Shown here one piece after another: positions 1-7,675 of a stretch of 64,000 bases of DNA. The DNA lies in NCBI GenBank assembly GCA_017940255.1, contig JAGAZB010000046.1:35466-99465 (forward strand). The letters are read 5' to 3'. The DNA comes from Treponema sp. GTDB taxonomy: Bacteria; Spirochaetota; Spirochaetia; Treponematales; Treponemataceae. The position numbers and the translations under genes were made by a program. Below the pieces are notes generated by a model. That model did no database searches and was not told where the DNA came from. It saw nothing but the letters and a program-made list of their open reading frames with translations. The number at the start of each line of letters is the position of its first letter. The first letter of the stretch is position 1.

Positions 1-125
1 ATTTATTAAATTTATAAATTTAGTAGTATTAATAATAAGGGATGTGAATTCTGTGTATAAGTTATGTAATTCATTATTTTATAAAGAATTATTTTGTTTA
101 TAACTTAACAAGGTATTTTCACCTC

Positions 126-194
126 TTTTCCACATATCCACATTTTACTCAATAATTTTGCATTTATCCACAAAATTTTAATCATTTATCCACA
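126..194. promoter_or_regulatory. DnaA-box cluster downstream of dnaA (part of putative oriC)
   Basis: Two perfect TTATCCACA boxes lie at 164-172 and 186-194. Two near-matches are TTTTCCACA at 126-134 and ATATCCACA at 134-142. All face the same way in a very AT-rich stretch (1-232) with no gene of its own. The spacer next to the 3' end of dnaA (usually dnaA-dnaN) is a common place for bacterial oriC. Whether dnaN lies just beyond base 1 cannot be seen. Confidence 0.75.
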
Positions 195-232
195 GATATA
201 TGCCCAGTTAAGCACATTATCATTTTATATTT

Positions 233-1678
233 TTAGTTTTTGTACTCTTTTATCTCCCTAATATAAAGCTGGATTTTTGACTCTAAAGAAGGATCAAACT
301 TAATTTTATCTGAAATGGTATTGTAAGCATGCATAATAGTTGAATGATCTTTACCACCCATTTCACGACCAAGTTCCATAAATGAGATTTCAGTTATTTC
401 TCTTGCAATGTAAATTGCTATCTGACGAGGTACAACAAATTTCTTATCACGTTTTTTTCCTGTTAAATCAGATACAGAAATTTGATAATTATCTGCTATT
501 ACCTTTTTAATAACATCAAGAGAAATATTTTCTGCATAAGAAGCTGAAAGAAGATCTCTTAATAAATTTTTTACATTATCAATTGTAGGTTCTCTTCCAA
601 TCAAATCTGCATAACCCAAAATATTTTGTAAAGCAGATTCAAGATCGCGTACATTTGTTTCAACATTTTTTGCAACGTAATCAATAATATCCTGATTAAG
701 AGTTTTTTCTGCTATTTGAAGTTTTTTCTGAAGAATTGCAATTCGCGTTTCATAATTTGGAGGCTGTAAATCAATACATAATCCGTTAGAAAGTCGGCTT
801 ACAAGTCTGTCTGCCATGTTCTTAATTTCTTTTATAGGACGGTCACAGGTAAATACCATTTGTGCATTTTTCTGATACAAAGCTTCAAAGGTATAGAAAA
901 GTTCATTCTGCATACCTTCCTTTCCCTGTAAAAAGTGAATATCATCCAAAAGAAGAACATCTAGATTTCTATATTTGTTTTTAAATTCATTAGTTTTTTT
1001 AGAAGTAAGGGATGATGTAAAATCATTACCAAAATTTTCTGCAGAAACATAACAAATTTTGGCTTTAGGATTTTCGTTATAAATATAATTTCCAATAGAT
1101 TGCATAAGGTGAGTTTTACCAAGACCAGAACCACCATATAAAAGAATTGGATTATATTTTTTTCCTGGTTCTTTAGAAACAGCAATTGCAGCATTATAGG
1201 CATAATTACTGTTTTCTCCAGGAATAAAAGTTTCAAATGTAAAATTTGCTTTTAATTGAGGATGTGTTTTTTTTGATTTATCACTTGGTTTTTCAGATTT
1301 GGTTTCTTCCTCAAAATCTATATTATTTTTTTTATTTGAAGGATTTTCTTCTTCCTGAATTTTTTCTTCTTCGGAACTTTCTTCTGTATCATCTGAATCA
1401 GAAACTAATTCTTCTTCAACAATACAATTAAAATTTAAATTTGATTGTGCAGTTATAGATCTAATTTTATTTTTTACGATTTCAACATTTCCACGATTCT
1501 GAATTGCAGTCAGAAGAAATGTTGAAGGAAAAGAAACTGTAATTGTATCAATTGTGGCATCAACATATTTCATCTTAAACCACAATGTAAATTCATCTTC
1601 TTTACCACTTTTTTTATATTCATCATGAAGCTCTTTCATTGCATAATTCCAAGCTTCTTCATACAATTTTTCTGACAT
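233..1678 (-). CDS. dnaA: Chromosomal replication initiator protein DnaA
   Basis: This 481-residue AAA+ ATPase binds DnaA boxes and opens the origin. Domain I is residues 1-85. A long acidic, low-complexity linker (domain II) spans about 90-140. The AAA+ domain has Walker A GGSGLGKTHLMQ and Walker B LLLDDIHFLQ. The C-terminal DNA-binding domain IV carries GGKDHSTIMHAY, a variant of the DnaA signature GGRDHTTVLHA. The length is usual for the family. The start at 1678 is preceded by no real Shine-Dalgarno sequence. Instead a promoter-like TTGAAG-17-GATAAT ends 6 nt before the ATG, so the mRNA may be leaderless. It is divergent from gyrB, with DnaA boxes beyond its 3' end. Confidence 0.98.
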   Translation of the reverse strand: MSEKLYEEAWNYAMKELHDEYKKSGKEDEFTLWFKMKYVDATIDTITVSFPSTFLLTAIQNRGNVEIVKNKIRSITAQSNLNFNCIVEEELVSDSDDTEESSEEEKIQEEENPSNKKNNIDFEEETKSEKPSDKSKKTHPQLKANFTFETFIPGENSNYAYNAAIAVSKEPGKKYNPILLYGGSGLGKTHLMQSIGNYIYNENPKAKICYVSAENFGNDFTSSLTSKKTNEFKNKYRNLDVLLLDDIHFLQGKEGMQNELFYTFEALYQKNAQMVFTCDRPIKEIKNMADRLVSRLSNGLCIDLQPPNYETRIAILQKKLQIAEKTLNQDIIDYVAKNVETNVRDLESALQNILGYADLIGREPTIDNVKNLLRDLLSASYAENISLDVIKKVIADNYQISVSDLTGKKRDKKFVVPRQIAIYIAREITEISFMELGREMGGKDHSTIMHAYNTISDKIKFDPSLESKIQLYIREIKEYKN

Positions 1679-1684
1679 TCTTTT

Positions 1685-1713
1685 ATTATCATAAAGTTTA
1701 TAAATTTCTTCAA
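1685..1713 (-). promoter_or_regulatory. Putative dnaA promoter (leaderless)
   Basis: On the minus strand TTGAAG (1713-1708), a 17-nt spacer and GATAAT (1690-1685) end only 6 nt before the dnaA ATG. The expected transcription start falls on the start codon. Read by eye, not tested. Confidence 0.5.
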
Positions 1714-1747
1714 GTATGAAATATAGGATAAATATAAATTTTTCAAA

Positions 1748-1763
1748 ACTAACGTATGGTAGT
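1748..1763. repeat. Short palindromic repeat, copy 1 (ACTAnCGnnnGGTAGT)
   Basis: ACTAACGTATGGTAGT lies between the divergent dnaA and gyrB genes. Close relatives lie after gyrA (6379-6394) and before the GH43 gene (9244-9259). The dyad symmetry suggests a protein-binding site or a very small dispersed repeat. Confidence 0.45.
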
Positions 1764-1871
1764 TTATAGAATCATTGAATTTAAAACTTATTTTTGATAA
1801 AATATCTTACTTATATAAATATTCTTTAAAGTAAATACTTTTTTATTCTAAAAAATCTCAAGGAAAAAATA

Positions 1872-3797
1872 ATGTCAGCAGATTACGGTGCAAGTAACAT
1901 ACAGGTTTTAAAAGGACTAGAAGCAGTTAGAAAACGTCCTGGTATGTATATTGGTTCTACTGGTCCACGTGGACTTCATCACCTTGTTTATGAAACAGTA
2001 GATAACTCTATTGATGAAGCAATGGCTGGTTTCTGCGATACAATTACTGTTGCACTTGAACGTGATGATGTTGTACGTGTTGTAGATAATGGACGTGGTA
2101 TTCCTGTTGATATTCATCCTACAGAAAAAATTTCTGCCCTGGAACTTGTACTTACTCGTCTTCATGCTGGTGGTAAATTTGATAAGGGTTCTTATAAAGT
2201 TTCCGGTGGTTTGCATGGTGTAGGTGTTTCCTGTGTAAACGCTCTTTCAGACTGGATGGAAGCAACCATTAAACGTGATGGTCATATCTATCAGCAGAAG
2301 TATGAACGTGGTGTTCCAAAAACAAAGGTTGATATTATTGGTGATGTTGGACCTGATGAACATGGAACAACAATCCGCTGGAAAGCTGATAAAACTATTT
2401 TTACAGAAACAACAACTTATGATTATGACATTCTTCGTGATCGTCTTCGCGAACTTGCATTCTTAAACAGTGGTGTCGTAATTGTATTCCGTGATGAACG
2501 TCTTGAAAATCCAAAAGAAGAAGTTTTGAAATTTGAAGGCGGTATCAACGAATTTGTAAAAGAAATTGATGAAGGTAAAGCTGTAGTTCCTGCTGAACCA
2601 ATTTACATCAAAGAAGAAAGAGATGATGTAGTAACTGAAATTTCTATGCACTACAATTCTTCTTATTCAGAAAATGTTCGTACTTTCGTAAATGATATTA
2701 ATACACGTGATGGTGGTACTCACCTCGAAGGTTTCCGTTCTGCCGTTCGTTTTGTTTTAAACAAGTTCTTTGAAGGTAACGAAAAACTTAAGAAAAATCT
2801 TGATAAAGATGAAAAACTTACTTATGAAGATTTAAGCAGTGGTCTTACAGCTGTAATTTCAATGAAAGTACCAGAGCCTGAGTTCGAAGGTCAGACAAAG
2901 GAAAAACTTGGAAACACAGAAGTTCGTACAATTGTAGACCAGATAGTTAAGGAAAAACTGACAATTTACTTTGAACAGAATCCAACCGTTCTTGAAGCAA
3001 TTCTTAAAAAGGCAATTGATGAAGCTAAAGCACGTATTGCTGCCCGCAAGGCAAAAGACAATATGCGCAAAAAGACAATGAGCGATGGCTTTGGTCTTCC
3101 AGAAAAATTGTCTGACTGTTCTATGAAAAATCCTGAAATGTGTGAAGTTTACATAGTCGAAGGAGATTCTGCGGGTGGTTCTGCAAAGAAAGGTCGCGAC
3201 CCTAAAACTCAGGCAATTCTTCCTCTTTGGGGAAAGATGCTTAACGTTGAAAAAGTTCGTCCAGAAAAGGTTATGAACAACGATAAGCTTGAACCTGTAA
3301 TTGCTTCACTTGGTGCTGGTTTTGGTAAAGACTTTAATATCGACAAACTCCGTTATCATAAAATCATCATTATGGCCGATGCCGATGTTGATGGTTCTCA
3401 TATTCGCACTTTGCTTTTGACTTTCTTCTTCCGTTACATGCCACAGATTATTGAGAAAGGCTATGTTTATCTTGCTATGCCTCCGCTCTTCCGTGTTCAG
3501 CTCGGAAAGAAAGATCCTGTTTACTGTTACAGCGATGCAGAACGCGATGCTGCTTTGGAAGCACTTGGTGATCAGCGAGAAAAAGCTGATGTACAGCGTT
3601 ACAAAGGTCTTGGTGAAATGGATGGTAAACAGCTCTGGGAAACTACTATGGATCCTGCTCATCGAAAAATGCGTCTTGTAACAATTCCAGATGCAGTGGC
3701 TGCAGACAAGATTTTCTCTGTTTGTATGGGTGAAGAAGTAGAACCTCGCCGTCAGTTCATTGAAGAAAATTCAAGTTACGCTAATTTGGATATTTAA
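1872..3797 (+). CDS. gyrB: DNA gyrase subunit B
   Basis: This 641-residue ATPase subunit of DNA gyrase powers negative supercoiling. The GHKL ATPase motifs are visible: ETVDNSIDEA, DNGRGIPVD and GGLHGVGVSCVNALS. The transducer domain follows. The TOPRIM region has EGDSAGGSAK and the metal-binding DADVDGSHIRTLLL. The C-terminus RRQFIEENSSYA is typical of GyrB. In the TOPRIM region the usual PLRGK is PLWGK, which may be lineage-specific. A weak AAGGA precedes the ATG. gyrA follows after about 60 bp that contain a small GC-rich hairpin (3805-3818), so the two are probably co-transcribed. Confidence 0.98.
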   Translation: MSADYGASNIQVLKGLEAVRKRPGMYIGSTGPRGLHHLVYETVDNSIDEAMAGFCDTITVALERDDVVRVVDNGRGIPVDIHPTEKISALELVLTRLHAGGKFDKGSYKVSGGLHGVGVSCVNALSDWMEATIKRDGHIYQQKYERGVPKTKVDIIGDVGPDEHGTTIRWKADKTIFTETTTYDYDILRDRLRELAFLNSGVVIVFRDERLENPKEEVLKFEGGINEFVKEIDEGKAVVPAEPIYIKEERDDVVTEISMHYNSSYSENVRTFVNDINTRDGGTHLEGFRSAVRFVLNKFFEGNEKLKKNLDKDEKLTYEDLSSGLTAVISMKVPEPEFEGQTKEKLGNTEVRTIVDQIVKEKLTIYFEQNPTVLEAILKKAIDEAKARIAARKAKDNMRKKTMSDGFGLPEKLSDCSMKNPEMCEVYIVEGDSAGGSAKKGRDPKTQAILPLWGKMLNVEKVRPEKVMNNDKLEPVIASLGAGFGKDFNIDKLRYHKIIIMADADVDGSHIRTLLLTFFFRYMPQIIEKGYVYLAMPPLFRVQLGKKDPVYCYSDAERDAALEALGDQREKADVQRYKGLGEMDGKQLWETTMDPAHRKMRLVTIPDAVAADKIFSVCMGEEVEPRRQFIEENSSYANLDI

Positions 3798-3804
3798 TGT
3801 GTAA

Positions 3805-3818
3805 GGCCGCTGGCGGCC
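3805..3818. repeat. GC-rich hairpin between gyrB and gyrA
   Basis: GGCCGCTGGCGGCC can fold into a short stem with a tight loop. It has no T-run, so it is unlikely to stop transcription. A similar GC-rich hairpin lies upstream of the solute-binding protein gene (34810-34828). Confidence 0.4.
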
Positions 3819-3859
3819 GGTGTTCTCAACATATAGTTATAAAATAATTGGAGAAAATG

Positions 3860-6373
3860 ATGGAAGAAATCAAGACAGCCGAAGGTGGCTCTCTCATAAA
3901 AATCCCGATTGAAGATGAAGTAAAACAAGCCTATATCGACTACTCAATGTCTGTAATTGTACAGCGTGCATTGCCGGATGTTCGTGATGGTCTTAAGCCT
4001 GTTCACAGACGTATTATGTACGCCATGGATACCCTTCATCTTGCAAGCGGTGGAAAAACAAAAAAATGTGCTACCATCGTTGGTGAAGTTTTGGGACACT
4101 ACCATCCACACGGAGACGCTTCTGTATATGATGCCCTTGTTCGTCTTGGACAGGATTTTGCACAGCGCTATACAACAGTAACTCCACAGGGAAATTTTGG
4201 TACTATCGCTGGTGACCCTCCTGCTGCCTACCGATACACCGAAGCTAAGATGTCAAAAATCACCGAAGAGATGACCAGCGACATCAACAAAAATACTGTA
4301 GACATGATCCGCAACTTTGATGATACCTGCGATGAGCCTGCAGTTCTTCCTTCAAAGTTCCCGTTCCTGCTTTGTAACGGTACAACTGGTATTGCTGTTG
4401 GTATGGCAACAAATATGCCTACCCACAACCTTCGTGAAGTAGCCGATGCAATCTGTGCTTATATCGATAATCAGGAAATCACAATTGAAGAACTGATGCA
4501 CTATATCAAAGGTCCGGATTTCCCGACCGGCGGTATTATTTACGGCACAGCAGGAATCAAAAAGGCCTACACGACAGGACGCGGTAAAATCGTTATCCGT
4601 TCTAAGTTTACAATTGAAACAGATAAACGCGGTAAGGAATCAATCGTATTTACAGAAGTTCCTTACGGTGTAAATACAACAAACATTATCCGCCGTATCA
4701 AGGAGCTTGTCCGAGATAAGCAGATTGACGGTGTAGTTAATGCCAACGATGAATCTTCTGACCGTTCTGGTATGCGCCTTGTAGTTGATTTGAAAAAAGG
4801 CGCAATCACAAAGATTGTTTTGAATCAGCTTTTTGCAAAGACAGAATTACAGTCAAACTTTGGTGTAATAAATCTTGCACTTGTTCCTCAGGTAAAAGAA
4901 GGAACTCCTCGTTATGATGAGCCTGGCATGCTTACATTGCCACCAACTTACCTTAAGCCGGAAGTTCTTACACTTAAGCAGCTGATTCAGCACTTTGTAA
5001 ATCACCGCGACGAAGTTATTACCCGCCGCACTATTTATGATTTGAAAGTCGCAAAACACCGCATGCATATTTTGGAAGCTCTGATTACTGCAATCAATAA
5101 CATTGATGAAGTTATCCAGATTATCAAGTCTTCTGAAAATACTGAGGATGCAAAACTCAAGCTCGAAAAGAGATTTAATTTTGATGATGAGCAGGCACAG
5201 GCAATTGTTGATATGCAGCTCAAACGCCTCACTCATTTGCTCATTGAAGATCTTCAGAAAGAGATAAAAGAACTTCAGGCTTTGATTGATTACCTGGAAG
5301 GTCTGTTAGCTGACCATAACAAGATTCTTAATCTGATTAAAGATGAAACTCGAGGACTTGCAGAAAAGTATGGTGATGATCGCCGTACAGAAATTGTTGC
5401 AAGCGAAGTTGAACAGATTAATGTTGAAGATATGATTAAAGATGAGGACATGGTTGTTATGATTTCCCGCATGGGTTATATCAAGCGTGTTCCAGCTGAT
5501 AAATACAAGAAGCAGGGTAGGGGAGGAACCGGAAGTAACGGTACAAACCTTCTTGATGACGACTTTGTAAATCAGCTCTTTATTGGTTCTACAAAGGAAA
5601 TCTTGTTATTCATAACTAACTTAGGACGTGCTTACTGGATGAAGATACATGAGATTCCAGAAAGTGATAAATCTGCTCGTGGTGCCCATATCAAGGGATT
5701 ACTCCAGGTTGGTCCGGATGAAGAAATTACAACAGTAGTTTCACTCAAAGAATTCTCAGATGATCTCTTCCTCTTTATGACTACTGCTCAGGGTGTTGTA
5801 AAGAAGGTTCGTTCTTCTGAATTCCAGAATGCGAAGACACGTGGTATTATCGGAATTAAACTTAATGATAACGACAAACTTATCAGTGCAATTCCAACAA
5901 GCGGGGACTGTGAAGTTATGTTGATTAGCCGTCGTGGAAAGGCTCTTCGTATCACAGAAGATTCGGTTCGTCTCATGGGACGTGCTAGTTGTGGTATTAA
6001 GGGAATGAAGCTTTCTGAAGGTGATGAGATTGCAGCAGCCGTAAAAGTTGAAGCAGATGCGAACATGATTCTCCTTACTGAAAAGGGTGTAGGAAAAAGA
6101 ATTTCTTTCGACCTCTATTCAGTTCACGGACGTGGAACTGGCGGCCAGAGAATCTTTGGAAACACAGAGTCTAAGGGTGAAATTATTGGAGCCCTTAATG
6201 TTAAAGATTCTGATGAAGTTGTCTGCATGACAAGCCAGGGAAAAACTCTTCGCTTTAAGGCAACAGATATTAAAGAACAGGGAACAGGAGCTTCTGGTGT
6301 AAATGTTGTAAAGATTACAGAACCAGACTATCTTGTTGGTCTTGATAAAGTTCAAGACAAGGATGCTGAATAA
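3860..6373 (+). CDS. gyrA: DNA gyrase subunit A
   Basis: This 837-residue subunit carries out DNA breakage and rejoining. The quinolone-resistance region HPHGDASVYDALVR and the catalytic tyrosine in AAYRYTEAKM are visible, followed by the coiled-coil tower and the six-bladed C-terminal domain. The GyrA box is QGRGGTG, a slightly degenerate form of QRRGGKG that still argues for gyrase over topoisomerase IV. The position equivalent to E. coli Ser83 is Ala, and Asp87 is kept. The start is set by GGAG at 3850-3853, 6 nt before the ATG at 3860. Earlier TTG and ATG codons are too close to that site. A palindromic repeat and a small RNA locus follow. Confidence 0.97.
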   Translation: MEEIKTAEGGSLIKIPIEDEVKQAYIDYSMSVIVQRALPDVRDGLKPVHRRIMYAMDTLHLASGGKTKKCATIVGEVLGHYHPHGDASVYDALVRLGQDFAQRYTTVTPQGNFGTIAGDPPAAYRYTEAKMSKITEEMTSDINKNTVDMIRNFDDTCDEPAVLPSKFPFLLCNGTTGIAVGMATNMPTHNLREVADAICAYIDNQEITIEELMHYIKGPDFPTGGIIYGTAGIKKAYTTGRGKIVIRSKFTIETDKRGKESIVFTEVPYGVNTTNIIRRIKELVRDKQIDGVVNANDESSDRSGMRLVVDLKKGAITKIVLNQLFAKTELQSNFGVINLALVPQVKEGTPRYDEPGMLTLPPTYLKPEVLTLKQLIQHFVNHRDEVITRRTIYDLKVAKHRMHILEALITAINNIDEVIQIIKSSENTEDAKLKLEKRFNFDDEQAQAIVDMQLKRLTHLLIEDLQKEIKELQALIDYLEGLLADHNKILNLIKDETRGLAEKYGDDRRTEIVASEVEQINVEDMIKDEDMVVMISRMGYIKRVPADKYKKQGRGGTGSNGTNLLDDDFVNQLFIGSTKEILLFITNLGRAYWMKIHEIPESDKSARGAHIKGLLQVGPDEEITTVVSLKEFSDDLFLFMTTAQGVVKKVRSSEFQNAKTRGIIGIKLNDNDKLISAIPTSGDCEVMLISRRGKALRITEDSVRLMGRASCGIKGMKLSEGDEIAAAVKVEADANMILLTEKGVGKRISFDLYSVHGRGTGGQRIFGNTESKGEIIGALNVKDSDEVVCMTSQGKTLRFKATDIKEQGTGASGVNVVKITEPDYLVGLDKVQDKDAE

Positions 6374-6378
6374 AAATA

Positions 6379-6394
6379 ACTATCGTTCGGTAGT
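6379..6394. repeat. Short palindromic repeat, copy 2
   Basis: ACTATCGTTCGGTAGT starts 5 nt after the gyrA stop codon. It differs from the copy at 9244-9259 by a single base. There is no T-run, so it is not an obvious terminator. Confidence 0.5.
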
Positions 6395-6417
6395 TTAAAA
6401 TTTATTTACTCTTTGTG

Positions 6418-6446
6418 TTGACAAAGAAAAGAAATTGAATGATAAT
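6418..6446 (+). promoter_or_regulatory. Strong sigma70-type promoter of a small RNA gene
   Basis: A perfect TTGACA (6418-6423), a 17-nt spacer and GATAAT (6441-6446, 5/6 match) lie after gyrA. The predicted start is near 6453. No open reading frame with a ribosome-binding site follows, only an intrinsic terminator about 60-95 nt on. Confidence 0.65.
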
Positions 6447-6452
6447 AATAAA

Positions 6453-6548
6453 TAAGGGTAAGAACTATATTTATAAAGCTTAGTTCAAGGGTGTCTTTAT
6501 ACATCAGGCAAGGGCTGACTGGTAATTTCCAGTCAGCCTTTTATTTTT
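6453..6548 (+). ncRNA. Putative small RNA between gyrA and the parS-like cluster
   Basis: A roughly 95-nt transcript is predicted from a near-consensus promoter and a perfect 10-bp terminator hairpin with T-run. The span has no ATG and no credible coding frame. I see no SRP-RNA, 6S or tmRNA signature. Antisense action on gyrA is not supported, because the RNA reads in the same direction and starts after the gyrA stop. Confidence 0.5.
6513..6548 (+). terminator. Intrinsic terminator
   Basis: GGCTGACTGG (6513-6522) pairs perfectly with CCAGTCAGCC (6529-6538) around a 6-nt loop. A T-rich tail follows. It ends the putative small RNA and any read-through from gyrA. Confidence 0.85.
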
Positions 6549-6561
6549 AACTTTCGAATAT

Positions 6562-7112
6562 TGTTTCATGTGAAACATAAACTTATCTTTCTGTGTTATC
6601 AACTTATCCACAATTTAAACAAGTTTTCCACAATTGTGGATTTCTTTGTGGAAATTGTTGAATAGTAATTCACATCTGATTTTATTAACAAAATAGTTTT
6701 ACACATTGTGGATAAGTCTGTGGAAATGTGGAAAACTCTGTTCCAGTAATGTTTCATGTGAAACATAACCTTTCTGAATTCTTAATTCTAAATTATTGTT
6801 TCTATTGCTGTTTTAGAAGATCTGTGTTTCACATGAAACATTCCAATGAAAATAAATTAGATAATAGAGTAGGGGATAATTAGCATGAAATTGTGAAGTG
6901 GTTTCCAAACTTTATATATCTGGAAATGTTTCACATGAAACAAAGAATAGATTATTAAATAGAGAATGGATTTAAAAATGATGTTTCACATGAAACATGG
7001 GAACTGATTTTGCATATAATGTTTCATGTGAAACAGTATATATATAAATAAACTTAATTTGAAATTAATATTTTTCTGTAATTGCTTAAATACTTATGTT
7101 TCACATGAAACA
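6562..7112. promoter_or_regulatory. Cluster of seven parS-like ParB-loading sites
   Basis: Seven identical 16-mers lie in 551 bp. TGTTTCATGTGAAACA reads on the plus strand at 6562-6577, 6750-6765 and 7020-7035. Its reverse complement reads at 6825-6840, 6927-6942, 6982-6997 and 7097-7112. The bacterial parS consensus is TGTTNCACGTGAAACA, so each site differs at one central base that breaks the perfect palindrome. parA and parB are not in the window. The stretch 6549-7180 holds no gene and is explained by these sites, DnaA boxes and one inverted repeat. Confidence 0.85.
6604..6735. promoter_or_regulatory. Second DnaA-box cluster, inside the parS-like region
   Basis: Perfect boxes are TTATCCACA at 6604-6612 and its complement TGTGGATAA at 6707-6715. 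Near matches are TTTTCCACA at 6624-6632, TGTGGATTT at 6635-6643, TGTGGAAAT at 6647-6655 and 6719-6727, and TGTGGAAAA at 6727-6735. Boxes occur in both orientations and are denser than in the cluster next to dnaA. This could be the main oriC or part of a split one. Confidence 0.7.
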
Positions 7113-7123
7113 CTGATATTTGT

Positions 7124-7173
7124 TTAACGACCGTTTGTTAGTCATTAATTTTAAACTAATAAACGGTTGTTAA
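7124..7173. repeat. 19-bp imperfect inverted repeat at the 3' end of the GNAT gene
   Basis: The arms at 7124-7142 and 7155-7173 match at 17 of 19 positions around a 12-nt loop. It starts 8 bp past the GNAT stop codon. No T-run follows on the minus strand, so a terminator role is doubtful. The arms resemble the ACTAnCG palindromes near dnaA, gyrA and GH43. Confidence 0.5.
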
Positions 7174-7180
7174 TGAACTT

Positions 7181-7675
7181 TTATAGTATCTTTTCCCTTA
7201 ATTCAAAACGGCCTTTTCGCCAATCAGCGTAGCCTGTAATTGTATAACCAGCTTTGTCGTAAAGTTTTCTGGAATATGGATTTTCTGTAAAACAATCCAG
7301 ACGAATAGAATCATATCCAGTTTCTTTGCAGATTGTTTCAATGTAATCCATGGTTTTTGTAGCAATTCCCTGGTTTTGAAACTCTGGATTAACACATAAT
7401 CTGTGAATTACACAAAACTTTGAATTAGGGCACTTCCATTTACCATTTTTGTATTCTTCATCACATTCTTCGTTTAAAACAAAACAAACAGCGATTTTAT
7501 TATCAATAATTCCAACATACATTTGATTTTTCTTTATATCTTCTGTAATTGTTGGTAAATCTGGATATATTTCATCCCATTGATGAATTTTCTGCTTTTC
7601 CATATGTTTTATGGCTGCTGAGTATACTGAAAAGACTTCTTCTGTTTGATTTGTATTTGCTTTAGAGTAATTCAA
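7181..7675 (-). CDS. GNAT-family N-acetyltransferase
   Basis: This 164-residue protein probably transfers an acetyl group from acetyl-CoA to an unknown small molecule or protein. The C-terminal half is typical of GNAT: a beta strand with VIHRLCVNPEFQNQGIATKTMDYIE (acetyl-CoA pyrophosphate loop Q-N-Q-G-I-A), then SIRLDCFTENPYSRKLYDKAGY. The start is a TTG at 7675 preceded by AAGGAG with a 7-nt gap. The frame stays open further upstream, but that stretch is the overlapping 3' end of the GH43 gene. The two genes overlap by 14 bp, suggesting translational coupling. The substrate cannot be inferred. Confidence 0.85.
   Translation of the reverse strand: MNYSKANTNQTEEVFSVYSAAIKHMEKQKIHQWDEIYPDLPTITEDIKKNQMYVGIIDNKIAVCFVLNEECDEEYKNGKWKCPNSKFCVIHRLCVNPEFQNQGIATKTMDYIETICKETGYDSIRLDCFTENPYSRKLYDKAGYTITGYADWRKGRFELREKIL

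Noticed and set aside
6453..6548. Signal recognition particle (4.5S) RNA or 6S RNA
   Set aside because: The transcript lacks the conserved SRP GGAA-tetraloop helix and has no 6S-like central bubble visible by eye.
6562..7112. Operator sites of a metabolic repressor
   Set aside because: Seven copies of a sequence one base from the parS consensus, in a gene-free stretch beside DnaA boxes, fit ParB loading better than gene regulation.
7124..7173. Intrinsic terminator of the GNAT gene
   Set aside because: The inverted repeat is strong, but no T-run follows on the minus strand, so I list it only as a repeat.
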